Assembly (NCBI GenBank): GCA_015350385.1
Contig: WNKI01000001.1
Span: forward strand, 11,361,338 to 11,425,337
Length of the DNA stretch: 64,000 bases
Origin: Aculops lycopersici
Taxonomy: Eukaryota; Arthropoda; Arachnida; Trombidiformes; Eriophyidae
Direction of reading: 5' to 3'
Positions within the stretch are counted from its first letter, which is position 1. Every line of letters starts with the position of its first letter. A model generated the notes under the pieces. The model was not told where the DNA came from and did not search any database. It worked only from the letters and a program-made list of their open reading frames with translations. This document shows positions 1 through 8,861 of this stretch, one piece after another. Made by a program: the position numbers and the translations under genes.

Positions 1-1403
1 GGGGTGGCAATGGCATCGTTGGCAGCCGTAACCAGGAGCCAATCCTTGATTCTCAAATTGGAAACATCGTATTCTGGCGGAGTGGGACTCTTGTAGATGA
101 CTCGATTCTTGGCAGGTCCATAATCGTAGAATTGCAACTTGTTTGCCTGGGTTTGCTGGCAAACTTGTCTCACCTCCCTAAACGACAGCTCCCTCGACAG
201 GTGGCCAATAACGTTCAAGTCGAGCGAAGTTTGATACTTGGCGCTGGGACCAAATATAAGTGTAACAATGGACTTTATCAGCGAGTATCTCAAGGGCTTC
301 ACCTTTGCAATTTGAATGATTAAATCTCGCACCGGCTTAGAGACTAGCATATCGGTTAGCACCAACGTTCCAACTTTCTCTGGAATCAAGGGGCAAATAG
401 TGCGTAGGACAATCTGTAGCAATGGGCCAATTCCCTGGCCAGAGAAGATTGGTGCCAAGCTAACAAAACCGTGTACCTTCTCGGCATAATCTGGCCTCAA
501 GCCCAGAAACGACAGAACCGTTGGCGTCGAAAGCGAGTAGCTAACCAGAGAGACTTTGCTGGAGCCGGTGACTTTCATTACGGTGTCAAAATGTGACTTG
601 AACTCGTAGGCAATGATGTCATCCTGCGAGAAGGACCAATAATCCTCGCTCTTAATGACCTCCTCCAAGTTTTCGCCTGCCGTCACATTCTGCTCCCCAA
701 TGTCGCTCTTGCTAATCATATCCTTTGGTCTCGATTTAACCTTGAGTAAATCTTTCTCGCCCGAACCTCTAGTTCCCGCCAGCCAAACATCAAATCCATT
801 GTTGGCCAACACAAAAGCAAGCGAGCAATTCCAACTTGTAATCGGGCCATCCGCTTTAAAACTTCGCGGCCATTTTTCTGGATGATGTTGGATGGAGCTA
901 CCAATGAGATAGTCACCCGAATCCGCTGAACCTCCGTATTCCATTAGAATTGGTGGCATCCTTAGCATTCTCCGATCGGCTTTGGGGTTGATAATTCTCG
1001 TCAACACAGTCATATATCCATCGTCGGAAGTGGCAATGTGTTGCTCGTACTTGTAACCGGATCTTTCAATCAACTGAATGGTTGACATGTTGACAGCATC
1101 GTCATTCGATGTATCCTTTAACATGTACTCCTCATACTCCGCCTTGGTTCCATTCTCATTCGCTGGCTTCTGACCAAACAATCGTGGTAGCAGATCTAAT
1201 AGGGCAAAGTCGATTGGATTGAACCTGGTTAAACCTCCGCCAATCATCGAGGTGTTGTTCATGCCACGCAACGCGCTCATCATTTTCACCGGTCCCGATA
1301 TTGAGCTAACCAAATCATCTACCTGATTAGCGTGCACTTGATAGATAAGACATGCCCAAAGGATCACCAGACAGGCAATCGGAAATCTCCTAAGCGATCC
1401 CAT
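1..1403 (-). CDS. acid-lipase-like alpha/beta hydrolase, C-terminus cut by window edge
   Basis: The minus-strand frame stays open from an ATG at 1401-1403 to the left edge of the window, giving 467 codons without a stop. It is a paralogue of the complete gene at 2305-3876, with the same block order. These blocks are an N-terminal signal peptide (MGSLRR followed by a hydrophobic run), a region with SDDGY and INPKADR, the oxyanion-side GG motif, HHPEKWPR, NNGFDVWLAGTRGS, a nucleophile elbow reading SYSLS, and NDAIATP just before the edge. Gastric/lysosomal acid lipases (AB-hydrolase-associated lipase family) hydrolyse triglycerides or steryl esters and are secreted or lysosomal. Their elbow is usually GHSQG; here both glycines are serine but the central Ser remains. 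The catalytic Asp is visible in NDAIATP; the His would lie beyond the edge. Family confident, substrate unknown. Confidence 0.85.
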   Translation of the reverse strand, partial: MGSLRRFPIACLVILWACLIYQVHANQVDDLVSSISGPVKMMSALRGMNNTSMIGGGLTRFNPIDFALLDLLPRLFGQKPANENGTKAEYEEYMLKDTSNDDAVNMSTIQLIERSGYKYEQHIATSDDGYMTVLTRIINPKADRRMLRMPPILMEYGGSADSGDYLIGSSIQHHPEKWPRSFKADGPITSWNCSLAFVLANNGFDVWLAGTRGSGEKDLLKVKSRPKDMISKSDIGEQNVTAGENLEEVIKSEDYWSFSQDDIIAYEFKSHFDTVMKVTGSSKVSLVSYSLSTPTVLSFLGLRPDYAEKVHGFVSLAPIFSGQGIGPLLQIVLRTICPLIPEKVGTLVLTDMLVSKPVRDLIIQIAKVKPLRYSLIKSIVTLIFGPSAKYQTSLDLNVIGHLSRELSFREVRQVCQQTQANKLQFYDYGPAKNRVIYKSPTPPEYDVSNLRIKDWLLVTAANDAIAT

Positions 1404-1632
1404 CTTGTTATATTTCTAGTTGTCAACTATTCTATTTGATACCACAACTCCAAGTATCCAGATAGATAAATGTGCAACTAAACAGAAGATGGAGATTTCC
1501 AAAAGTGAGAATATCGTCATCGAAGTTTCAATTGGGTCACAGTTGATCAAGTTTACTATCAAAACAATGGATATACAAACATCAGTTGCTAGCCACCAGA
1601 GGGTTTATTTGTTATCATTCCACGCAAGAGAT

Positions 1633-1980
1633 TCAAGAGGACTTCTTGGAACGAGACGCTTCATTTAAAAAGCGCAGTATTGGTTTGTTAACAAGCTTAT
1701 GGTCATCAAATGCAATTACAATATCCACATGACTGTATCCCTCGATCAAAATGTGACGCTTCGGCTTCACTCCGGCCTGACGAACAATTTCGCCCGATGA
1801 CTCAGGTGTGCCGAGATTGTCGTTGCCCGCCGTGATGAGGAGCCAATTTAACCTTAAACCTGCTCAAATCATAAACAGGTGGTTTGTTCTGCTTGTAAAA
1901 GAGGAGGTTCTCTTCCTCTCCGTGATCATATTTTTGCAATCTGCCGTTTGTGCAGTACAACCAGAATTTAAAGCTTCTGG
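1633..1980 (-). pseudogene. relic of acid-lipase-like gene (3' end only, frameshifted)
   Basis: Between the two lipase genes the minus strand encodes only the last ~110 residues of the family, in two frames. The upstream part (CTNGRLQKYDHG to PPVYDLSRFKV) reads in one frame. The downstream part (NWLLITAGNDNLGTPESSGE to the family-like C-terminus KLVNKPILRFLNEASRSKKSS, then TGA at 1633-1635) reads in another. The switch falls near 1849-1855, in an A-rich stretch where the complete paralogue has Lys-Asn; two bases appear to be missing. Nothing resembling the catalytic Ser region or signal peptide is found between 1980 and 2304. The catalytic Asp and His are still readable (NDNLGTPE; GYSHVD). 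Best explained as a truncated, decayed tandem copy; an assembly error or small exon is less likely. Confidence 0.75.
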
Positions 1981-2304
1981 GGGGTTTTGACACAGAGTTA
2001 ATACCATAGAGAGGGGTCGTTTGAACACGGCGCCTGTGAGAAAACTTTGTTTCCCCTACCTAGTGTCAAATGCAGGAAAGTTGAGCAAATTTGATGTGCT
2101 TTCCAGGTCTTGAGTAAGGAGCTGAAAACTTGGATTTGAGACTGAAACGAAGGCGATAGAAAAAGCGCAATTTTTTCTACTCGAACTGCAGCAACGAAAC
2201 CTTACCTGTAGATTCGTTTAATGAAGCTATTTATTTCTCATTAGTCAACAACATGTAGCCGAGCTTGATAATCTACTCAATTTTTGCTCAAAGAACGAAT
2301 ACAA

Positions 2305-3876
2305 CTACTCAAACTCACTGTCGCTTCTGAATCTAGTCTCTTCTAAAAACTCCAAAACTGGCATATTAACTAGCTTAGCATTGTCAACAGCGGCTGCCAG
2401 ATCCAAGTGGTTGTAGCCTTCGATGTAGATGTGCCTCAGTGGTTCGTATGGATATAAACTCAGTAGTTCCTCTGAGGACTCGGGAGTGGCCAAGTTGTCG
2501 TTGCTTGCAGTGATGAGCATCCAATTTTTCAATCTGATTTGGGTCAAATCATGAACAGGCGGCTCCTCTTGCTTGTAAACCGCCAAGTTGCCTGCACGGC
2601 CAAAGTCAAACTTTTGTAGCTGGCCCGCGATCACCTGTTGCATGTAGTGTTTGATTTGCATGTAACCGGTTTCAATGAAAACGTGCGACACAACTGCCGG
2701 CTCTAAGAAGGTGCGCCACTTTGCACTGGTGCCCACAAATAAACTGACCAAAAACTTGCCCAATCCATAGAACAGGCCCCTAAATCTCATTAGAACCTTT
2801 AGGAACATTCTCGTTGCTGGAATAAACAGCTCAGTTCCAACCCGATTACCTAGCAGCGCGGGCGCTTTGACCAAAAAATCTTGATAGATCCAACGAATCA
2901 AGTGACTGGCTCCTCTATCCGTGAGAATGGGCGCCATTTGGACGTGATTATGGATGTGGCGTTCGCAAAATTCCGGTTGACTTGCAAACAGAGACAAGGA
3001 AATAATTGTTGAGAAGGAGTAAGCAAATAAGGTTACCTTCTTCTGTTTAGTAATTTTGAGGACCTTCATAATTTGAGCCGGAACCTCGTGCGTAACAATG
3101 TGGTCGAAGGAGTACATCCAATAGTCGACTTGAGTGGCTGAAAACAAACTCTCGCCCAAGGTGTTGTTTTTGCGCGCAAATTTACCTGTAACAAGCGACT
3201 CCACTGACTTCGTTGAGGACTTCTTTTGATGTTTTGGATCAGAGCCACGAGTAAAGACTAGCCAGACATCGTAGCCATTATTCGACAAGGTGAAGGCCAC
3301 CGATCTATTTGAGCTAGTTATGGGGCCATCCTCGACTGTCCTCGGGTACTTCTCAGGATGATGCTGAATGGCGCTGGCCCAAACGTAGGCAGTTGGATCA
3401 ATGATACCTCCGTGCATAATCATAACAGGTGGCGACTTGAGCTTTTTTCGGTCCGCTTTCGGGTTAATTATGCGAACGAGCTCAGTTTCATACCCATCGT
3501 CGGATAAAACCTTGTAACTCTTATATCTATAGCCCGATCTTCTGATAATCTGGTGCACCGTCGCATCCTCAATATCATCGTTCGAATGGTCGTCCATTAT
3601 GTAGGATTTGTAAGCCTCGAAGGTGTCATGCTCATTGCAAGGCCGCTGGCCCAGGAAAGTGGGAATCACGTCGAGTAGGATTTTTTCAAAGAAGAAGGGC
3701 AAGTGGACAGAGTTTGCAAATTTATCCGCTATTTTCGTCAACAAATCTCGCTGATCCTCGTCTTTGGCCTCTAACGTTGCCTTGTGTGCTTGGGCCAGTC
3801 CATGGCCAAAACTTAAGATTGAACTGACAACTGAAATGCAAATTATCACCCTGGACTCAAAACTGATTGACCCCAT
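2305..3876 (-). CDS. acid-lipase-like alpha/beta hydrolase, complete (523 aa)
   Basis: Predicted secreted or lysosomal lipase-family hydrolase. An in-frame TTG lies at 3918, but the first ATG is at 3874-3876. A TATA-like TTTATAAA (minus) sits at 3924-3930, so transcription probably starts below 3918. From this ATG the N-terminus is a good signal peptide (MGSISFESRVIICISVV followed by small residues). Motifs in order are SDDGYETELVRIINPKADR, MHGGIIDPTAYVW, HHPEKYPR, NNGYDVWLVFTRGSD, AYSFS with the presumed nucleophile Ser287, NDNLATPE with the Asp, and YNHLDLAAA with the His. The triad is therefore complete, but the elbow lacks both glycines of GxSxG. Length exceeds the ~400 residues usual for animal acid lipases. 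Single exon; tandem with the copy at 1-1403 and the relic at 1633-1980. Substrate not predictable; a non-lipolytic or altered-specificity role is possible. Confidence 0.88.
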   Translation of the reverse strand: MGSISFESRVIICISVVSSILSFGHGLAQAHKATLEAKDEDQRDLLTKIADKFANSVHLPFFFEKILLDVIPTFLGQRPCNEHDTFEAYKSYIMDDHSNDDIEDATVHQIIRRSGYRYKSYKVLSDDGYETELVRIINPKADRKKLKSPPVMIMHGGIIDPTAYVWASAIQHHPEKYPRTVEDGPITSSNRSVAFTLSNNGYDVWLVFTRGSDPKHQKKSSTKSVESLVTGKFARKNNTLGESLFSATQVDYWMYSFDHIVTHEVPAQIMKVLKITKQKKVTLFAYSFSTIISLSLFASQPEFCERHIHNHVQMAPILTDRGASHLIRWIYQDFLVKAPALLGNRVGTELFIPATRMFLKVLMRFRGLFYGLGKFLVSLFVGTSAKWRTFLEPAVVSHVFIETGYMQIKHYMQQVIAGQLQKFDFGRAGNLAVYKQEEPPVHDLTQIRLKNWMLITASNDNLATPESSEELLSLYPYEPLRHIYIEGYNHLDLAAAVDNAKLVNMPVLEFLEETRFRSDSEFE

Positions 3877-3923
3877 CTTGCTGCTGCTTCTGATCGATAT
3901 TATCGTTATGCTGGCCAATTGAT

Positions 3924-3930
3924 TTATAAA
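3924..3930 (-). promoter_or_regulatory. TATA-like box of the lipase gene
   Basis: On the minus strand the sequence reads TTTTATAAATC about 50 bp upstream of the ATG at 3876. Standard 25-30 bp spacing puts transcription start near 3895-3900. This argues against using the in-frame TTG at 3918 and supports the 3876 ATG. Confidence 0.5.
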
Positions 3931-4195
3931 ATAAGATCAAACTCATCTTTGTCAATCTCAAATGATTGCATCGAGTCCATCGGTACAATGATGCCAATGT
4001 CAGTAAGTTAATGAACTCCAATTTCTCTCGTGCCTAACAGGTGGTGGCATTTGAATGTCACCACATGCCACCACGCGGTGAGATGAACGATGATGCTCCA
4101 CTCAAAAAGCATCAGCGATACCATAAGCTCATCAATCAATTGTGTTAGCATTAAACTTACCTTTGCTCGAGAGTCACATTACTTTGTATCTTTGT

Positions 4196-4217
4196 GATGG
4201 CAAGCTAGCTTGCCATC
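4196..4217. repeat. 22-bp perfect palindrome
   Basis: The half-site GATGGCAAGCT is followed immediately by its exact reverse complement, with no spacer and an AGCT centre. By a simple random model a perfect 22-bp palindrome is expected about 0.015 times in 64 kb, so chance is an unlikely explanation. It lies in the intergenic region upstream of the lipase promoter. Confidence 0.9.
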
Positions 4218-4655
4218 CAGCTAGCCGATATCTCATAACCTAACATGAATAACTCTAGCTGAGCGAACAAACTTTACTTGTGATTTGTTCAAATGCTTGT
4301 ACGAACAGCTAATGTTATCATGCTGGCCGCTCGGCTGATGATTAGTTTGTGGAATTGGAAGTGATGTTACGTAATCTCAACTCGAGATGTTGAATTCTAA
4401 TTTGTCGTGTTGATTAGTTTGGATCGATTTCTTTGCCCTTGTTGCCTGCTCCCTCGAGCTTTTAGGAGGTTTTCGAAGCCCGAGATTGACCTTCGCTCTT
4501 GCAGTTCTCAGACTTAAACTCAACTTTTCCTCTTTTGCCTTGCCGGTCACTCGGCGACAAACCGGAAAGTGCCCCGCGAGCGGCCGAGTCCCGCAATCCA
4601 TTACTTGCCCCCAGTTATCAGCGCAAAGTGTCTGCGCCAACTGAAAAGACAACCA

Positions 4656-4792
4656 ATGGCCGCGATCGCGAATGCGATAAACACCACGACCACAACGACG
4701 ACCTCACCTCAAGTGGTGGCCAACAAGCGTGGCAAGCGTCCGGCGGTTAGCCCGGAGAAAATAGATGGGGTCTCCGCCATTTTGGGACCCAA
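4656..4792 (+). CDS. possible first coding exon of an unidentified gene
   Basis: An ATG at 4656 opens a 45-codon frame: MAAIANAIN, a Thr run, SPQVVANKRGKRPAVSPEKI, then DGVSAILGP. The frame ends exactly where a good splice donor occurs (CCCAA|GTGAGC, donor GT at 4793-4794), and the stop codon lies inside that donor. The basic patch and the VSAILG segment loosely recall the eh1/octapeptide repressor motifs found N-terminal in some homeodomain proteins. No partner exon with a matching phase was identified; joining to the SLC22 start region is out of frame. It may be spurious. Confidence 0.25.
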
Positions 4793-5997
4793 GTGAGCAG
4801 CAACTCGGGGCTAAGTGTAGTCGCAGGCCGAGGAGACCAACAAAGTAGATGCGCTTGCCCAGAAGAAGGAGACTGTTGCGGCGTGGACTTGCGCACTTGC
4901 CTCCACCGCAGCCAACTAACCGAGCGACTCTTTAATGTGTAACCCGAAACCAAGCGAGCAGTTGGTTGTGTTTAGTTGTTAGTTGTTTGGATTGAACCTC
5001 AGACCAAACCAAAGATATATAACTAGAGCATATAGTGGCCCAAAGCAAAAAGGCGCCCAATTTAAACGCGCCACCGAGTTGCTTTCTCTATCTCTCTCTC
5101 TCTCTCTCGTTGCGTCTCTAATCTAATACTAGAGTTAGTGCCAGTGGTTGTGGTGGTCAATTGGCGGTAGACAACGGGGAAAAATACTGAGGAGAGCTCA
5201 ATTTTGCCAACAATCAGTGTGGGCGCTTAATTTGCAGAGACATATCCTCATGTTTGCAGTTTGTGGTTGCGGATGTCGTTGCTAGCGAAGTTGTTAGTCT
5301 TTGGGATGGAAATAGTCAGATGGAAATGGGCGCGAGTTGCGACAGTTGGTCAGCCGACTGGTCAAATTAGCAAAGTGTGACGCTTGCATAGTTTGTATGT
5401 TTGAAATTTAGTTGGCCAATAGGCAGGTTACCTGGCGGATCTAAGCTAGTAGACACTAGCTCACTTTGGGGGGAGGAGCGCAGACTTGTAGGGATGCAAA
5501 GAGCATTGGCACTAGTATTGAGCACAAACATCATACACCAACCGCAATAGCAACCGACGGGAGTCAAGTGGTGCAAGTGAAAGGCGCAAATGTATTATGT
5601 ATTACACGAGTCGCGGCGGTGGTCCGTGGTGTTTGTGGTTATGTAATTTGGCGCCAACTTGCTCACTCGCTCATACAGACAGACAGACAGGCAAACAGAT
5701 AGCCCAATGGACATTGACTTAGCCTCCATCTGCCTGCCTGCCTATCGACTGTCGACTGTCGGCTGCAACGCGACGAGAGAGAAGCCGCCGCCGTCATTGA
5801 GAGTGGAAACCAAAATCTCGCCGCGACCATTTGACTGGAGTCTAGTGATCGACTAAAACTGCACAAAAGAGAGGTAGTGCAACATCCAGTTTGTTTGTGA
5901 GTAAGCTCCAGTTGCTGGCTGCAAATTTGAGAGGATCGAGAGTTCAAAGTTTCAGTCGCGGGATCACGAAGGGAAACTTGGTGTTAAAGTTACAGTT

Positions 5998-6021
5998 GCG
6001 GCGGCGGCGGCGGCGGCGGCG
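5998..6021. repeat. (GCG)8 microsatellite
   Basis: Eight uninterrupted GCG units in a non-coding, CpG-rich segment. The Arg-rich peptide on the minus strand is only the reading of this repeat, not a protein feature. Confidence 0.9.
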
Positions 6022-7154
6022 ACAGCCTCTCGAATCGAGTCTGTAGTTGGTTAGTGGTGAACATACTACACCAACAACAGCAAAAGCATCGAAAACAACA
6101 GTCACAACGACAACATTACGCCGGAAAGAGGGGCAGGCAAACAAGTTGCCGCGTGCGTTTAGGTTGCGTCGCTTCGGTCGGTGGCACGTAGCCGCGGCCG
6201 CATTGGATGGGGCAGAAAAGCTCGGCGGAAGTCGCTGGTCAAAGTCGAGCTCAAATTCAACAGCCACGCCCAGCGAGCGAGTGTCCCTCTATGTTTCTGA
6301 ACTGGTCAACAAACCAACAGGAAAGAGACAAGAGGCCAACTCTGAATGGGCGATCGGGAAGAGAGCGAGAGAGGGAGAGAAAAAGTGAACAAGCAGTCAA
6401 AAGGCTGATTAGATAAATAAACGCGCCGCGCACATATTCACATGCTAACTATGAATATTGGTTTATGGCCGGAAACAACAGCAACCACTAGCCGACCATA
6501 CTGTTGATTGGCACGCGATGATTTGCGGCGCGTGCCGCTGGTTCAGACTTGACCCGAGTACATTGTGGATGTACTCGAGGTACCTAGCGACCTGGTGATG
6601 CCGACACACGAAGAGTGAGCGGCGGCAGTCGTGCGCGGCCAAGTGCCTCTGTGTTGTGTTGCGATGTGCGTTTGTTTCGCACACTCAAAAGGCACGATCA
6701 GAATGCAGGCGAGAGTAGGGAGAAAAATCCACTCACTTTGATACTAGACTAGACACAAAGACTAATTCAAAAGGCAAACATAATTAAATGATTATCGAAC
6801 CCAAAGATCTGCTCCCATTCGAGATGCCCGCTAGCTGAGGCCGCGACTTTTGCTCTTCTCACCTGGCCGCCGCAACTGCAGCCAACACCGACAACAAGAC
6901 CAACTTCGTGCACCGGAAGCTCATCGACCTAATGACAATGCACATGATACACGCTTCAAACCAACAACTAGCTCGTGTCTCGCTCGTTTGCGGGTCATTC
7001 AGGAAGCCGGTTGGTTGAATGGAGAAGCAGGTAAAAAGAGCAAAGCAGCTAGGAAGGTAAAAAGGCACACATCAAAGTAGTAACTTCACGCAAGCTGCTC
7101 ACTCTTCTCTTGACGCAACAAAATTCCCTTCCCATTTATCTCTCACTCGTCGTG

Positions 7155-7194
7155 ATCAGTTGATTGGCCTCCCTTGTCGAGTCAATCAACTGAT
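7155..7194. repeat. inverted repeat, 12-bp arms with 16-nt spacer
   Basis: ATCAGTTGATTG at 7155-7166 is matched by its exact reverse complement at 7183-7194. It would form a hairpin in RNA or a cruciform in DNA. Function unknown. Confidence 0.75.
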
Positions 7195-8861
7195 TAGTTA
7201 CCTGATCGAACGATCGATTGACTGAACAGCTCGCGGTTGCTCATGTAGTTTTCAGGTCAACTTTGTTTTCAACAGGTTGGTAATGGCTGATCAAGTTTCT
7301 GACTTCGCTCGGCTGATTGCGCCGACCTCTCAACAGCTCAATACTGCACTTGAGGATCAAGAGTGAAAGGGGGCTGAAATCTACGTATCTCTAGACTTTA
7401 CCAATTTAATTTCACCGCAGCACAATGCCGATGTCGACGCGCGATGCAAATGGTTGCCGCTGTCCTTGATTAAATCTAATCTATGCACAGGTTGGCCAGT
7501 GAGTTGTTTTGATTATGTATGTATCCATTGGCATTGTAGTTGTTGTTGCCGTTGTTATTTTCGTCGTCGTTATCTGCTCCAATTCGCTTCCTGAAACCAT
7601 CTGAAGCTGCCGATATGGCGGCAGGAACACGAGACAGTGAGAGTGTTTACGGACATTTGCTGTTGCTGCAGGAAGTCAACTGCAGAAAAAACTCGTAAAG
7701 AAAGACCATTGATTGGCGTCATTGTTTCGACGTTGGACATCATTATGCTTACTTTTGTATACATTCAGCTCAATGGAATGGAAGCTCAGTGTCACGAGAG
7801 TTTTGTGGCACTTGTTGCTGCTTTCTCTCTCTCTCTCATGGGTGCAAACTTTTGGTGACTCTGCTCTCAATTCAGTGTTTTGTTTTAGTTTGCTCTCGCG
7901 TCTGCAACTTGGCCAATCCAATTGTCGGAGAAGTCCATTGGAATTTTCATAGATTTCAAGATTAGATCGGAGCTCTAGGCTAGATGCTGATCAACGCTAA
8001 CACAATGGCTGCTCCGACAACCACAACGAAAATTATCGCGACGACGTGGAGCAGACGCAACGGCGACGCAAACTACAGTGGCATACAAATAGGCGGCACA
8101 CTTGTTCCAGGAAAACAGTTTAGTTTAGTTTAGGGTAGATCAGATGAGATGAGAAGTTGAGATCATTAGTTGTAACAACACCAGTCAGTTTAGTCATCAA
8201 GTAACTCGGTCATAATCTTTAATTTTGGTTTATGTGATGTTTAGGTGATTAGTTAACCAGGAGAGCAACTGCAACAGGGGCGCAACAAAAACACAAACAC
8301 TCAAACACGGACACAAACAACACCGCCAACAAATAAAATTGCCCTCCTCTCTCGCCGTTTCCGTTACGTGGCAAGCTAATCTCCCCTTTGGCTCTGACGT
8401 CTTGGTAAATTTGGTTACCCCAACTCTCATTTATCATATCAACTTTTAGCATTTTGTCATCAAACTAATAAGTCCATAGTGGTATTAATAGGAAGAGAAA
8501 AAAACTCGAATGCTCCTCGTAATCTGAAGACTAGAGGCCAGATTTACCGTTCAACTGACACGAAGTCAAGTCAATCAAGCAACCAGATGGTAGAATTTTC
8601 AAGTATTCAACCATCCAAGAGCAAAAGCCAAAAAAAGCGTCAATTTCATCCAGTTTGTTTGTGTGGATTCAATCGAAGGCGTTTTTTAGTGATTAACAAG
8701 GTAACAAGTTCAAGTTCATCCTACAGCAACAACTCAACCAACTCGCTAAGCGGAAGTTAGATAATAAATACCTGTGATTTGGTAAAAGAATCTAATAACA
8801 ACCACCTCCATAAAGAGCAATCTTTCTTCATTGTTACCATTTAATAAAGGAATCAATCAAC

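Larger units (their letters stand above)
3931..8861. other. 4.9-kb largely non-coding stretch upstream of SLC22
   Basis: No convincing complete gene is seen. Contents: a 22-bp perfect palindrome (4196-4217), a possible small first exon (4656-4792), a CT repeat (5086-5108), a CAGA repeat (around 5678-5697), a (GCG)8 tract (5998-6021), inverted repeats at 6555-6577 and 7155-7194, another CT repeat near 7820-7838, and TTTAG-type repeats near 8118-8134. ORFs on both strands overlap each other, are low in complexity and resemble no family I know. Part of 8400-8861 is probably the 5' untranslated leader of the SLC22 gene. The richness in CpG and simple repeats between 4500 and 6400 looks like a promoter or long first-intron region. 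Confidence 0.5.

Noticed and set aside
3877..3918. Longer N-terminus of the lipase gene starting at 3918
   Set aside because: The codon is TTG, not ATG, it lies right next to the TATA-like box, and the ATG at 3876 gives a proper signal peptide matching the paralogue.
5998..6021. Arg-rich protein on the minus strand
   Set aside because: Only the translation of a GCG microsatellite.
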